DNA of 64,000 nt from Aselliscus stoliczkanus (GCA_033961575.1 CM066728.1:111246852-111310851); one strand, 5' to 3'; counted from the stretch's first letter, positions 1-12,340 are shown. Notes: generated by a model from the sequence alone, not told the origin. Translations and numbers: made by a program.

Positions 1-2022
1 CATGTGCATATGATTGTGAGTACGCGTTGTGTGTGTGAGTGTGCGGCAGGGGAGTTGTGAGGCACCCAGCACTACTTAGCGCTCTGTCACTTGTTCACAC
101 ACTGAGAAAAGCTCCCGCCATGTAAATCCGGATAAGGTGCTTCCCCTGACTTAGGAAGGCATCCTGGGTTTCAGAGCTACAGACCTGGTCACACAAGTAT
201 TGCACACACTCTTTGGGGGTGTAGGTTCCCTGTCAACAACCTGAGGGGCACACCATGCAGGCAGGTGGCCACCAGCAGGGTTTCCCTTGAGATTAGGGCT
301 GAGCACACCCCTAAGGGACGATGCATACTTCTTCAGGAAGCGGCCCTTCTCCCAGATCGCACCACGAGTGTGACTCTGGTGTCCAGTAGGTCTTCCCTGC
401 TAGGTTGGTGCTCCCTAAAGGCAGGGACCACCTGTCCTGCTCACCCCTCATTCCAGAAACCATGCACACACTCAGCAAAGGCCTGTCCATACGTCACTTG
501 CAGCTTGTTCCTTGAGTCCAGGACTTGTCTGTTCTCCATTGTGCCACCAAGCTCAGCTAATGGGGCGCATCAGAGATGCTGCTGGAGATGGGGACCACCA
601 GGGGACCCGCCCGCCCTCCTTCTTCCTTCCTCAACTCCGAAGAATTAGTGAAGTAACCACTGACCCAGAGTTCATTACAGCCTGTCCACTGACAGGTTTG
701 ACTTGACTGACAGAGTGGTTTCTTTCAAACACGTTTAAATGAATGGCCAAGATTGTCTAGGTCAGATGTTCCATACAGTACAATCCAGGTGCCTACTTGC
801 TTTTAACAAGCCCCACAGTCTGGCCACTTTGGGGCTGCCTTCCGTAAGCTGGAGTCCCGCGGGTGCAAGGTACCAGCCTCTTAGGTGTGGTCAGTGCGCT
901 CCATGTGGTCACAGCCCCTCGCGCCCCACTGGCTGTCTGATGGCTCCTGGCCACTGCAGCACCTGAGGGGCAACCTTAAGCTGAAGACTGACAGTGACTG
1001 TTGTTTCTGGGACCTTGTACCCACCTAGTCCAGGGCCTGATATAGAGCAGAGGACTACTTAATACTTTTGGGATGATGCACAAATGTGAGAACAGGTGTG
1101 AAAACGCAGTGCCTTCTAAATTGCTATAGAACGTCCATATACAGCACGGTCTGAATGAAAAATGCTGTCTGATGATTACGCTTCAGTCACATCCTGCTGA
1201 AACCAGTAATTTTGGTTAACATTTGCATAACATATGGTGTAACCTGCTGAATTATTCACCAGGCATTTGATAGAAAGGTAATTAAAAACTGTAGTAAATA
1301 AAGACTCAAAATCAGCAACTTGCTCCTCTGTGTACCTTCCTTTAACATCCTGTGTTGCGCTAACATGTGGGTCCCACGTACGTGAGGCCATCTTGGGTCA
1401 CCCCAAGTGCAGACGGGTCACATGGCCTTCACGGGGCAACTGCACAGACTCCAAGGGGGAACGCCACACAGGAAGGGCTCCGCTCCCTGTCCCCAAATCT
1501 CGGTGCCTCAGACTGAGCATGTCACTGACGGACTGCAAAGCCTCTTACTGACCTGCTTGTCCACTTCTGTGGCTGCTGAGAGTTCCCTAAATGGGTGCCT
1601 TCCTTCACTGTGAGCATTGCCCTGCCCGCAGACCCATGGCTTTTGCAGTCTGTCCATCGGGAGTCCATTGCCGGAGATTACAGTGGAATGAGTTTAAACA
1701 TCTCAATGATTGGAAAACCGAGCTGCTGCCTTCAGTGGACATTTTGTGGGTCCCTACTGCTGGGTGTGGACACGAGGCTGGACCTGGGTTCTGAGGGTAC
1801 AGACATCTTAGTCCCTACTGCCACCTTGAAATAATAATGGGACTTTTTCTAAGAAAGCCAACGGCAAAACAGGCACTAGGAACCTTGTGTTTGGGGACAA
1901 GGACGTCAGGGGACAATCAGGCCACGGCATCCATTTTGTAAGCAGTCGAGGAAATATTTCTGCTGTGGAGGCTGCTGAATTGTTCCAGGAAAACTGAAGT
2001 CAACAGCTCCATCTGTATCCCT
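1..2022. other. Unassigned non-coding sequence
   Basis: No recognised gene or repeat. The first 50 bases are a decayed TG-rich tract. The open frames here (up to 127 codons) show no family motif, overlap one another on both strands and have no plausible splice or promoter context. The sequence is unique-looking and moderately GC-rich. Confidence 0.6.
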
Positions 2023-4040
2023 GAGCATGCCCAGTGCCCAGCCCGGGACCAGTGAGCTTGCCCAGTGCCTAGGCCGGGACCAGTGAGCTTGCCCAGTGCC
2101 TAGGCCGGGACCAGTGAGCTTGCCCAGTGCCCAGCCCGGGACCAGTGAGCTTGCCCAGTGCCTAGGCCGGGACCAGTGAGCTTGCCCAGTGCCCAGCCCG
2201 GGACCAGTGAGCTTGCCCAGTGCCCAGCCCGGGACCAGTGAGCTTGCCCAGTGCCTAGGCCGGGACCAGTGAGCTTGCCCAGTGCCTAGGCCGGGACCAG
2301 TGAGCTTGCCCAGTGCCCAGCCCGGGACCAGTGAGCTTGCCCAGTGCCTAGGCCGGGACCAGTGAGCATGCCCAGTGCCCAGCCCGGGACCAGTGAGCTT
2401 GCCCAGTGCCTAGGCCGGGACCAGTGAGCATGCCCAATGCCCAGCCCGGTACCAGTGAGCTTGCCCAGTGCCTAGGCCGGGACCAGTGAGCTTGCCCAGT
2501 GCCCAGCCCGGGACCAGTGAGCTTGCCCAGTGCCTAGGCCGGGACCAGTGAGCTTGCCCAGTGCCCAGCCCGGGACCAGTGAGCTTGCCCAGTGCCTAGG
2601 CCGGGACCAGTGAGCATGCCCAGTGCCCAGCCCGGTACCAGTGAGCTTGCCCAGTGCCCAGCCCGGTACCAGTGAGCATGCCCAGTGCCCAGCCCGGTAC
2701 CAGTGAGCTTGCCCAGTGCCTAGGCCGGTACCAGTGAGCATGCCCAGTGCCCAGCCCGGTACCAGTGAGCTTGCCCAGTGCCCAGCCCGGTACCAGTGAG
2801 CATGCCCAGTGCCCAGCCCGGTACCAGTGAGCTTGCCCAGTGCCTAGGCCGGTACCAGTGAGCTTGCCCAGTGTCCAGCCCGGTACCAGTGAGCATGCCC
2901 AGTGCCCAGCCCGGTACCAGTGAGCTTGCCCAGTGCCTAGGCCGGTACCAGTGAGCATGCCCAGTGCCCAGCCCGGTACCAGTGAGCTTGCCCAGTGCCC
3001 AGCCCGGTACCAGTGAGCTTGCCCAGTGCCCAGCCCGGTACCAGTGAGCATGCCCAGTGCCCAGCCCGGTACCAGTGAGCTTGCCCAGTGCCTAGGCCGG
3101 TACCAGTGAGCTTGCCCAGTGCCCAGCCCGGTACCAGTGAGCTTGCCCAGTGCCTAGGCCGGTACCAGTGAGCTTGCCCAGTGCCTAGGCCGGTACCAGT
3201 GAGCTTGCCCAGTGCCTAGGCCGGTACCAGTGAGCTTGCCCAGTGCCTAGGCCGGTACCAGTGAGCTTGCCCAGTGCCTAGGCCGGTACCAGTGAGCTTG
3301 CCCAGTGCCCAGCCCGGTACCAGTGAGCTTGCCCAATGCCCAGCCCGGTACCAGTGAGCTTGCCCAGTGCCTAGGCCGGTACCAGTGAGCATGCCCAGTG
3401 CCCAGCTCGGTACCAGTGAGCTTGCCCAGTGCCCAGCCCGGTACCAGTGAGCTTGCCCAGTGCCTAGGCCGGTACCAGTGAGCTTGCCCAGTGCCTAGGC
3501 CGGTACCAGTGAGCTTGCCCAGTGCCCAGCTCGGTACCAGTGAGCTTGCCCAGTGCCTAGGCCGGTACCAGTGAGCTTGCCCAATGCCCAGCCCGGTACC
3601 AGTGAGCTTGCCCAGTGCCTAGGCCGGTACCAGTGAGCTTGCCCAGTGCCTAGGCCGGGACCAGTGAGCTTGCCCAGCGCCCAGGCCGGGACCAGTGAGC
3701 TTGCCCAGTGCCCAGCCCGGTACCAGTGAGCATGCCCAGTGCCTAGGCCGGGACCAGTGAGCTTGCCCAGTGCCTAGGCCGGGACCAGTGAGCTTGCCCA
3801 GTGCCCAGCCCGGTACCAGTGAGCTTGCCCAGTGCCTAGGCCAGTACCAGTGAGCTTGCCCAGTGCCTAGGCCGGGACCAGTGAGCTTGCCCAATGCCCA
3901 GCCCGGGACCAGTGAGCTTGCCCAGTGCCTAGGCTGGTACCAGTGAGCTTGCCCAGTGCCTAGGCCGGGACCAGTGAGCTTGCCCAGTGCCTAGGCTGGT
4001 ACCAGTGAGCATGCCCAGTTCTCAGAGCTGTACCCATTCC
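2023..4040. repeat. 31-bp minisatellite, 64 full units
   Basis: A tandem array with a 31-bp unit. The general form is GAGC(T/A)TGCCCAGTGCC, then TAGGCC or CAGCCC, then GG(G/T)ACCAGT. The GAG that opens the first unit is at 2023 and the GAG opening the last, decayed partial copy is at 4007. The distance is 1984 bp, exactly 64 x 31, so there is no net indel. Three positions vary. The middle one (TAGG versus CAGC) alternates irregularly. GGGACC dominates units 1-19, GGTACC (a KpnI site) is in every unit from 20 to 52 (2612-3634), and units 53-64 are mixed. GAGCAT occurs in 12 units, nearly always with the CAGC form. The array is bounded by unique sequence. Minus-strand frames of 89, 151 and 91 codons within it are an artefact of the repeat. 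Confidence 0.98.
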
Positions 4041-4254
4041 CCAGTAAAAGGAGCCAGGCCACCTCAGAGAAACCACTCATTCTGTGACTGGGGCTAGAAA
4101 CACTCACCATAGACCTGAGGCATAATTTATCTAGAACCTGTGCCCTGGAAGCCGTGTTAACCGCTGCCCTACTCTGCCCTTGGTGTGGGATTCAACTAGT
4201 GACTTGCTTCCAAACAGTCTAGTCTAGAAATCAGGTAAAAAGCGACTTATAGTA

Positions 4255-4795
4255 GAGAAGCCTGACAAACATGACTTCTGCCGTTGACAAGGTGACCATC
4301 ACCAATGATGAGTCATGCTAATGCCACTTTCCTTGGATATGCCCTCAAGAAAATGTCACTCTGCTCCTATGGGCTTCCTCCCCCAAATCCGTACCCGTGG
4401 CCAACTATAAGGAAACAGTATAAAAGCCCAAGTTGAGGAAAATTCTACAAAATGCACGGCAGTACCCCCCAAGTTTCTCAACATCACCAAAAACAAGGGA
4501 AAGCTAAGCAGATGAGAAAAGAGTGAGGAGACACGCTGACTAAATGCAGTGTGGTCTCCAGGAGGGGGCTCTGGGCAGAAGAAAGACGTAGGAACGAAAC
4601 AGTGATATTCAAATAAAGGCTGGCATTCCGTTCAGAGTAATATGGCAATCTTGGTTCAGATCGCCAAGGCTCTGGGAAGGGGCTTCCATGGGGGAGGCGC
4701 GGAGGGGCGTGCAGAAACTCATTGCCCTGTTTACAGCTTTTCTGTAAATATATAATGTAGTCTAAAAAGCTAATGACAAGTTGATAAAAAGCAAA
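4255..4795 (+). mobile_element. Old L1M-type LINE-1 3' end
   Basis: The segment resembles by eye an ancient placental L1 3' untranslated region. The shared features are a stretch about a GATGAGTCATG tetrad near 4307, the words CTATGGGCTTCCTCC near 4368, CATCACCAAAAACAAGG near 4482, and a GACTAAATGCAGTGTGG-like block near 4538. It ends in a decayed A-rich region near 4790 after a TTTCTGTAAATATA tail. It is a heavily mutated fossil with no coding capacity. The subfamily is not assigned. Confidence 0.65.
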
Positions 4796-5492
4796 GTGTT
4801 CATTGCCATTCTCAGGCGTGTTCTCCTTCGGAGTCGCCTGAGTCCCGGGCGTATGGCTGGCGGTGACACAAGGCTGTGTGATTACGAGGACTCCTCAGAC
4901 ACAGCGTGGTGACATCTGCTCTCTGGAGGACAAAGGCTCCCATCCACTCTTGCCTGAGGAAGAAGCCACGCCGCAGCTCACCTCACAGGACACGCAGCAG
5001 GCATCCCGTGTGTGTGTGTGACCCAGGACGCTAGACAACAAGCCTGCTTATGATGCTATTGTCACAGATGGTGGAAACCAACGAGTGCAAGAGTCACGAA
5101 AAATTGTGGATCTTAGAGAACAATGTTGACCTGCAGGTGGCAGAAAACTTACCGCAAGCAAAAAATTTGCTTTCAGTTGGAGTGGTTCATTAAAATCCAG
5201 CGGTGGGTGTTACAGACTGAAGCGAAATTTTAAGCTGTTTGTACTATTTGTATAAAGCTCTCCTCAGACATGTAACCGAGACCTGGGCATTTGCCAGAGT
5301 GAAGTCAAGGGAGCTTTTGATGAATAGAGTAGAGTTTTACACCAAAGAACATTCTTTCCAGGTGAGCTATATGAAAAATCCTTTTTCTAAACACGTAAGG
5401 ATTAATGAATAATTAAATGGTCCCTAGCTCCAGTCTTGTCTGGTCTCCCTGTTGTAATTTGAGTTTCAATCCCTTGCCCCCGGCCCTCCCCG

Positions 5493-5493
<1 letters not shown>
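4796..5493. other. Unassigned non-coding sequence
   Basis: No gene or repeat recognised. There is a short TGTGTG run near 5010. Nothing else stands out. Confidence 0.5.

Positions 5494-5523
<30 letters not shown>
5494..5523. repeat. (CA)n microsatellite
   Basis: About 15 uninterrupted CA units between a C-rich left flank and unique sequence to the right. It is likely polymorphic. It creates histidine/threonine or cysteine/valine runs in the overlapping open frames at 5413-5802, which are therefore not treated as genes. Confidence 0.97.
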
Positions 5524-5524
<1 letters not shown>

Positions 5525-6342
5525 CCAGGGCTGGACTGTGGCCCCACCATGTCCGTGCCTCGTCCCATTACTGCTGACCTCTCAGGACAAGATGATGGCG
5601 ATGGGGCACCATGGGCAGATTCAGGAAGAGAAACAAGAGATGACCTCTCCCCTTCTCCAGGAAACCAAATTCCAGGTCCAGTTGTAGTATGGAGCTCACC
5701 AGTTATTCTAAGGGAGAATGTGCTAGGCAGCCACCACCGTGGAAACGGAGCGGGCAGCCGCCACTGCTGGGGCTGGGGAACCAACAGTAGAGGCTGAATC
5801 ATTGGCCTTCAGAGACTTGGGGGAGCCCCTCCATACTGCAGAAAGGAACCCCAGGCGAGGGGACACTGCCCAGTCAGTGCTGCCAGCTTTGGGGCACCTC
5901 GTATCTGATGGGAGAAACTGGTATCTGCAGCAGCTGCCGGAACAGTGGGCACCACCGCCCAGCCCCAACCACGCCCACCCCCAGCGACCAAGGGAGGCCG
6001 GGCGACCTTCCCGGGAACGGGAGGTCACAGGAGGCCATGGAGGAAGGGGCCCACCCTGCCTCCTCCAGGCGCCGTCCACGTAGGCCCTGCTTCGGGTGGC
6101 AGATAGTCCAGGAGACACAGGGCCTGGAGGCCCGGGCCCGGAGCAGAGAAGCAGAGCATGTGGTCAGCCTGCCAGCAGACCCGGCTCCTCGGACCAGACA
6201 TCCAGGGCGCTGATGGCAGGTGTGTGGGTGCCATGCCTGCTGAGCAAGCCAGAAACCCCAGGACTGTTTCAGAACTGGGTCTGAGCACTTTGCACCCCCA
6301 AACATCCCACGGTGATGGCTGGCACCTCCGCCTAAACTCGGT
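5524..6342. other. GC-rich unassigned sequence
   Basis: GC-rich, with roughly 20 CpG between 5720 and 6200. That density falls short of a convincing CpG island. Overlapping open frames occur on both strands (up to 143 codons), as expected where stop codons are rare. No protein family is recognisable. Confidence 0.5.
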
Positions 6343-6650
6343 GTGCTAGTCAGGCTCCTCCAGAGAAGCAGATCAACAGGCTACACACACATAGAGACTT
6401 GTTGGTCCATGTGACTGTGGGGCCAGCATTCCCAAGGTCTGCAGAGCGAGAGGGCGGCTGGCGGCCCAGGAGCGCAGGAGCCGCAGTGTGGGTCGGAAGG
6501 CAGGCAGGCAGGTGTTCCTTCCTCCGCAGCCCTTTGTTCCAGCCGGGCCTTCAGCTGACTGCAGGAGGCCCACCTACATTAGGAAGGTCACCTGCTTGAG
6601 TCTGTCTACTGATGCAAGTGCTCATCTCCTCCAGACACACCCAGGTCTGG
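6343..6650 (-). mobile_element. MLT2-type ERVL LTR fragment
   Basis: Reads as the reverse complement of an old ERVL long terminal repeat. Features seen are the GCTCCTCCAGAGAAGCAGA edge near 6352, a central block with GGCCTTCAGCTGACTGCAGG near 6547, and AGGCCCACCTACATTAGGAAGG near 6567, followed by CATCTCCTCCAGACACACCCAG near 6625. The rest of the LTR is missing beyond 6650. No retroviral gene is attached, so it is a solo or truncated LTR. The MLT2 assignment rests on remembered consensus. Confidence 0.8.
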
Positions 6651-6857
6651 GTCTCGACCACACCCCGCCAAGGCCTCCCAAGCGCATGCTCAGATCCCTG
6701 CCACTGTCCCTCTACCGGTCCATGGGCCCAGGTTCCTGGCAGGGTCATGGCATGAGCTGGAAATGTGTGAGGCAAAAGGGGCAAGTGCAGGAAGTCCAAG
6801 TGTCCCCAAGATTTAAAAAAAGTCCTTATATTTTAGGGTGATATTCGTGAAGACACA

Positions 6858-7195
6858 CCGAGCGCCTCCCTCCTCTGGCCTTTGTGTCACTGTGCCCCCT
6901 GACCTGGGGTTCTTTCCCCGGATATCTCTGGGACTTCCTTCCTCACTTTGCTCACGTCTGTGCCAATATCCCTCCTCAGTGAAGCCCATCTGACCACCCC
7001 TTTGCTTGCAGAGCCCTTTCTCCATCTCTGGTCCTCCACCTCTCTTATCTTGCTATTTTTCCATAGCACCTTCACACAGACTATGTAATTTACTATGTAT
7101 CATATTTATTAGTCAAAGATTTCTTTCTTTTGTTTGTAACATATCCCCAGTGTCTATAGCACCTCAAGTACTCAAAAATATTTGTCACACAAATA
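6858..7195 (+). mobile_element. L2 LINE 3' end
   Basis: Resembles the 3' terminal region of LINE-2. The recognisable order is a CCTTTG-containing C-rich block, TCCCTCCTCAGTGAAGCCCATCTGACCACCC near 6969, CTATTTTTCCATAGCACCTT near 7052, a TATGTAATTTACTATGTATCATATTTATTA segment, TATCCCCAGTGTCTATAGCACC, and an AAATATTTGTCA-type terminus near 7175. It is highly diverged and has no reverse transcriptase frame. Confidence 0.88.
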
Positions 7196-8494
7196 AGTTA
7201 TTCTGGAAGCACGCACTGTCCACAGGTGTCTCAAAATCTGGCATGTATTTTAATGAATGTGCCCATTGGCCACTTTTTTAAAAATACACAAATAGTCTAA
7301 AATTTAAATTGAATTCAAATGTCTGCTCTGCCTCTATGGTTGTACACGGTCTGAAAGCACATGGTCAGATGCCGGCGGGCACAGGCTGGCATCTCCCTGG
7401 GCCTCTGTCTGTCAGTATTGCAGGCACGTCCACAGCCAGGGATACTGGGAATCAGCTCTCACTCTAACTCGCTGCTAACTTGCCTTTTTCAAATACTCTT
7501 CAACTGAAAGAGTCGCTACCAGCCATGTTGAGAGAGCAAATAACGTTAGTAAGAAAAGAAGCTGCGTTCTGTGCAATCCACCTAAAGGAAGAAATAAAGA
7601 CGCAGCCTCAGCGTTCTCTCCTCCTGCTGTCCACATCTCAGCTTCCTGAGTGCCAGTTTGGTGACTGCTAGGTGTCTCCCACCCCAGGGGGACCACAGAT
7701 GTCGGCGGCATCCTAGGGTAGAGGCAATGAGGTCGGACACATCGTGGCAACAGACATGATCTCAGGCACGGCACAAATCACACGAAGTTCCTGCTGTCGC
7801 CAGCCGACGTGGGGGGCAGTCACCCAGTGCCCTCATTCCTGAGGGATGTAAAATACACACCTCTTCCCCAGGGGCTGGCATGCAAACTAGGAACTGGCGG
7901 AGGGAGAGATTAATTGGTTAGGAGGGCAAAATGGCAGCCTTCAACAAGGATTCTTTTTTTTCAATAACCTTTGATTTCAAGATGTAGGAAAAATCTTATT
8001 TTAAAAATTTAGTGCTAGAGGAACCGAGAAAGGGACTGATAGCGGAGACATCAACGATTGACTGGGACATTTTTCTGCCAAGTATTCTTCCACATCACTC
8101 TGGGGATGACTTTTTCTAGGGGAAACGAGATTTCGCTTTCTACGGCAGCCAGTTGTTCTGCTGTTTTATGAAGAAAAAAGGGATTTCAATATCCACTGCT
8201 GCTCTTGTGGATTTCTTTCAACACCCCCCCAAAAATCACTTCCAAAAGAAAGAAATTGATACAGGCTACATTTCAGGAGATGGAAAATTAAGAATTATCA
8301 CCCTTCGTGACTTCCTACTGATACAGTTTATTCTGGGAACTTCCTTCCAATCAGCCAACAGCCGGATTCTCACTCACTCTGGGTCTGAACTGCAGAAAAC
8401 TCTCTTCAGTGTGTTTAAGATTAGGCATATATGAGCAAAACAATTCTCTTGTGGTCATGGTACATTCTGTACCATACACACTCTCTGTCATAGT
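7196..8494. other. Unassigned non-coding sequence
   Basis: No recognised feature. Short A- and T-runs are present (near 7956 and 8226). A 93-codon frame at 8153-8434 has no recognisable motif. Confidence 0.5.
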
Positions 8495-8640
8495 GGCAAT
8501 TCTGGTCTGGAGGTTCAAGGCCCTCTTGTTACAGGTTTGAAAATTGAGTCCCAGAGACCTGACGATGGGTCAACAGTCCCATGGCTATGTAGAGGCAGCA
8601 CAAGCACCAACTCCTGTCTCTTAATTTTGGTCCCATTCTA
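8495..8640 (-). mobile_element. Possible MIR remnant
   Basis: A weak match to the antisense MIR core: GTTTGAAAATTGAGTCCCAGAGAC near 8535 followed by a GGTCAACAGTCCCATGGCTA-like block, in the usual spacing. Too diverged to be sure. Confidence 0.4.
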
Positions 8641-11461
8641 AGTACGTTTCCAGAAGCCGAAAGAGTTCATGCATTTTGATTCTTTGTAGTACTTTTGCGT
8701 GCCCAACTTTCCACTAGTCTCCACGCAAGCATCAAACTCTCAGCCTTGCAGGGGGCTCTCAGGCGGGGTGTCATGCCCAGTTTCAGATGGTGTTCGGAAG
8801 GGTAGCTGCTTGCCCAAGAGCTCTTAACTTCGAACCAACTGATTCCTGACAGGGGCTCGGCTCGGCCTCACTGCACAGCTCACCAGGTTCTTATCTTTCA
8901 ATCTGCCTGCTGATACCTTTGCTGCCTTGCACCAGTTTGGTGTGGAAAGTAAGTACATTGCTTTTCCTTATTAAAATGGAATTTCATTTCATTTAAATTC
9001 TTATTTAACTTTAAGCTTTATTAGTTAAGTCTCATTAAAATGTTTAGGATAAATTGACAAAATGAAATTTTAAGTATTGATTTTATTAAAACGCAGTCAC
9101 CATTAAATTCAGAAGTAACATAGTCCAACATGGCACAACGTTTCCTAAACCTGTGTTAAAAGAGCCATAAACTGCTCGATGGTGCCGATGCTGTGCAAAT
9201 GTGTGCTCTTACATTTGAAATGGACAACATGTAACTTTTACCAGATTGGCACCAAATTCTGAAAAATTTCTGTTGTGAAACAAAGTTTATCTGGCATCCA
9301 GATTGTGCTGCTAAGAGGAACCAGAGCTCCTTGGAGAAATGGCTGATTCCTGGTCTGGGGTAAGACATGGAAAGATCAGCCTGCGATGTCTTATCAAGCA
9401 AGAGAGAAAGGATGCTAGGCTAAAAGCATGTCCGGAAAATATAAAAGCCAGCTTGAAGATGCGTGCACTGGCCAAAGATGGGCAATTTTGTCATCAAGCC
9501 ATGCCAGTGTTTGGCCTTTCTCACCGCCGTTAATACTGCCTCAGCTCCTTCTCCGAGAAATCACAACCTTCCTCAAGTCCCTCTGAGCTCATAGCTCACC
9601 TGCGCCTCCCACTGCCCGATGCACACCTCCTTACACTGTCATGACTGCACATGTCCTTTCTTCCTATCATGAAGCCCCAGGTGTCTAAGAATGGAATACG
9701 TCTTTCCGTCCCCGGTTTGTAGGATTGAACGCTGCCTCTGATGCACTCGATGAATATGTAAAGAACAACATACTCTTTGAATGTGGGTTTCCATGACTTG
9801 GATGCAAAACTTTCAGGGGCATAAAACTGCAGGATAGACTTGGGACTAACAGCCCCTTCCTACCAAGGATCACTATTCTTTCATATATTCAATGGTTGCA
9901 TTCACTTGCCTCTCAGTCACCAGTTGCAACAAGACTGTTAACTTTTACGTGTCGCTATTGTCAAATACAACAACAGCAAGATGTCTCAGTTAGCATGCAG
10001 AAAATTGGTCTCTCTGGTCCTCTGTGGGACTTCGAGAGGCTGTAGAGGGCTCCTGGGTGTGAGCTGGGAACTCAGATACACAGCCAAGCCATCAGTACAA
10101 GCATGCTGCATCCATGGTCAGAGTTTTGGTGATATTGTTGGCATTTACAAACATAAGCCACAATAAAGTCATCTATAGAGCATTTTCCAATCACAGTTGT
10201 CAATAAACTACAACCAGGAATTCAAAAAAAAAAAAAAAAGTGAGCATGGGTATCTTTAGCCGAAAAAGAAAAATGAGAAAGGAAAAAAAAAAAGAAAAAA
10301 CTTTCAATAGCCTTAACAGTACAAAACCCTCTCACTGGTAAGGACTTGGACTTGGGAAATGGCAGGAAAGTGCCAAGCTTGGGCTAGGTGGAGACTGTGG
10401 TTTGGTTGAAGCCTAAACCAAACATTTAGTGGTTTAAAACATCACTAAATAGGCAATTCCTCTTTGTTTCCCCCAAACCTCAACCATCTGAGTCTGTTAT
10501 GCAGACCCGGCCACAATTATTAAGTCCAGCCTCAGATAGATTTTTTTTCAAAGCAAAATGCATTTAAGCTTCTCTCAAGAGGATTTATGTTCAAATCTTG
10601 TATCACTTTGGGCTCTCTTTTGGAACTTCCCTAAGCTTTCCATGTTGTGCTCATTTTTTCCTCATTCCATTATATCTGTCAAACTCAACTCTGCAGTAAA
10701 TGGATGTGACAGTCAAAAAACGAAAGAAAACCCTTCAGGATTCAGAGCATCAAAGGCCGCGCCTCTCTCTCAGGTTATATCTTCAAGAGCCTGGCGGCAG
10801 GGCAATCTTTGTGTTAAACAACCAAAAATGTGACAGTTAAGTAGGGACAGATGCCTAACTTTATGATATAATAAATGCTTGGCAACACTGTGCGAAATCT
10901 GTGGTGCACACAAGTAGCATTAGAGGTCAATTTTCCAAATGATCTCTAATTCTGTTGTGACAATATATCACTTTACCAATGACCCTAACAAAAGCAGTTA
11001 GCTGCCCTCATATCACACAAACCCCAGAGGCGAACAGAATGATTTCATGCATAATATAAACAGCCATTTAGAAAATAAAATCAAATCACGTAAAATCACG
11101 GTGGAGAAACAGCCACAATTGGGGCTAACAACTTCCATTCATGGAAGTATTTTTCTAATCTAGGATAACTGACGAAGGGTAAAGCCACAAACTGATGTGT
11201 GAGCCATAACAACCAACAAGAAAACAATTCACGTTCCAAGCTTGTGGTTTTCTGCCCCACAGCCCTGTGTTTATAAAGAGATGGTGTATGAGAAAATGAC
11301 AGCAGGCACAACCCAAACTTCAAGGGGCGGAGTCAAGCCAGAAGGTGAGACTTGCTTAGCTCGCATAGTCACAGGGACACCCTCCAGCCCTACTGCTGCT
11401 GGCCCACATGGCAAGTCTGCCATATGAGTGTGACAAAGTAAAGAGACTTCCTTCTCAACAA
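8641..11461. other. Unassigned sequence with a poly(A)-tailed end
   Basis: No gene is recognised. An AATAAA word at 10202-10207 is followed by 16 A at 10224-10239, with another AATAAA at 10162-10167. This pattern fits the 3' end of an old retrocopied transcript, but no parent gene is recognisable upstream. A second A-rich tract lies at about 10260-10300. The remainder is AT-rich unique sequence. Confidence 0.45.
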
Positions 11462-12110
11462 ACAACAAGTGCTGGCGGGGATGTGGAGACAAGGGAACCC
11501 TCATGCACTGCTGGTGGGTTACAAATTGGTGCAGCCATCATAGGAAACAATATGGAGATTCCTCAAAAAAATTAAAAATAGAGCTACCATACAACCCAGC
11601 AATTTCACTTTGGGGTATTTATCCAAAAAACCCAAAAACACTAATTTGCAAAGACACATGCATCCTTATGTTCATTGCAGGATTATTTACACTAGCCAAG
11701 ATACGGGGAAAAAAATTGGTGTCAATCTATAGAGGAATTGACAAAGAAGAGGTGGTACATATATCAATGGAATAGTACTTGGCCATAAAAAGAATGAAGT
11801 CTTGTCATTTGCGACAACAATGATAAGTCCAGAGGATATTACGTGAAATGAAATAAGTCAGACAGAGAACGAAAAATACCGTATTATCTCACTTATATGT
11901 GGAACCTAAAAGCTATAAATCAATAAACAAACAAAACAGACACAGACTCATAGATACAGAGAACGAGATGATGGTTGCCAAAGGGGGGGGGAGCAAGGCA
12001 TGGATGGTGAAGAAAAAATATAATAATTATAGCTTTGCATTTGTCCTTTGACCTATTTAATGAATCAGTGATGACTTGATAAAAGCATGTGCCAGATAAG
12101 TGAAGGTAAA
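11462..12110 (+). mobile_element. LINE-1 3' fragment (ORF2 end and 3' UTR)
   Basis: A 5'-truncated L1. It starts in the C-terminal part of the reverse transcriptase ORF at the familiar AAGTGCTGGCGGGGATGTGG. It runs through the CATGCACTGCTGGTGGG, CAACCCAGCAATTTCACTTTGGGGTATTTATCC and TAAGTCAGACAGAGAACG blocks, and passes into 3' UTR after about 11950. A 90-codon frame at 11503-11775 is the remnant of ORF2. A single-base G run is present near 11985. The fragment is dead. Confidence 0.92.
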
Positions 12111-12340
12111 AAAGCAAACCAATATTAAGAGAGCAAGAAAATCTGAACTGAAAAGCAAAAGGTTAAACTGTACATAAAACAGCACAGTTTTTATTTACAT
12201 CATGCTGTGATTTCAATTGCTTGGAATCTGAATAATCTAAGGAAACAACTTTTCCAGAACTGTTCTATGTGAGCTAGAGAAAAATGGAGACACTAAACAT
12301 GATAATTCCGATACTGGAAATTTTCTGTGTAACAATTTCT

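Noticed and set aside
592..607. CTCF-like word CCACCAGGGGAC
   Set aside because: A single short motif without conservation or chromatin data is expected by chance in 64 kb.
2472..3894. Minus-strand frames of 89, 151 and 91 codons with glycine/tryptophan-rich repeats
   Set aside because: They are the 31-bp minisatellite read through. Their ends are set by unit phase and there is no promoter, splice or conservation evidence.
2023..4040. Possible CRISPR-like array
   Set aside because: Units are contiguous 31-bp tandem copies without unique spacers, and the genome is mammalian.
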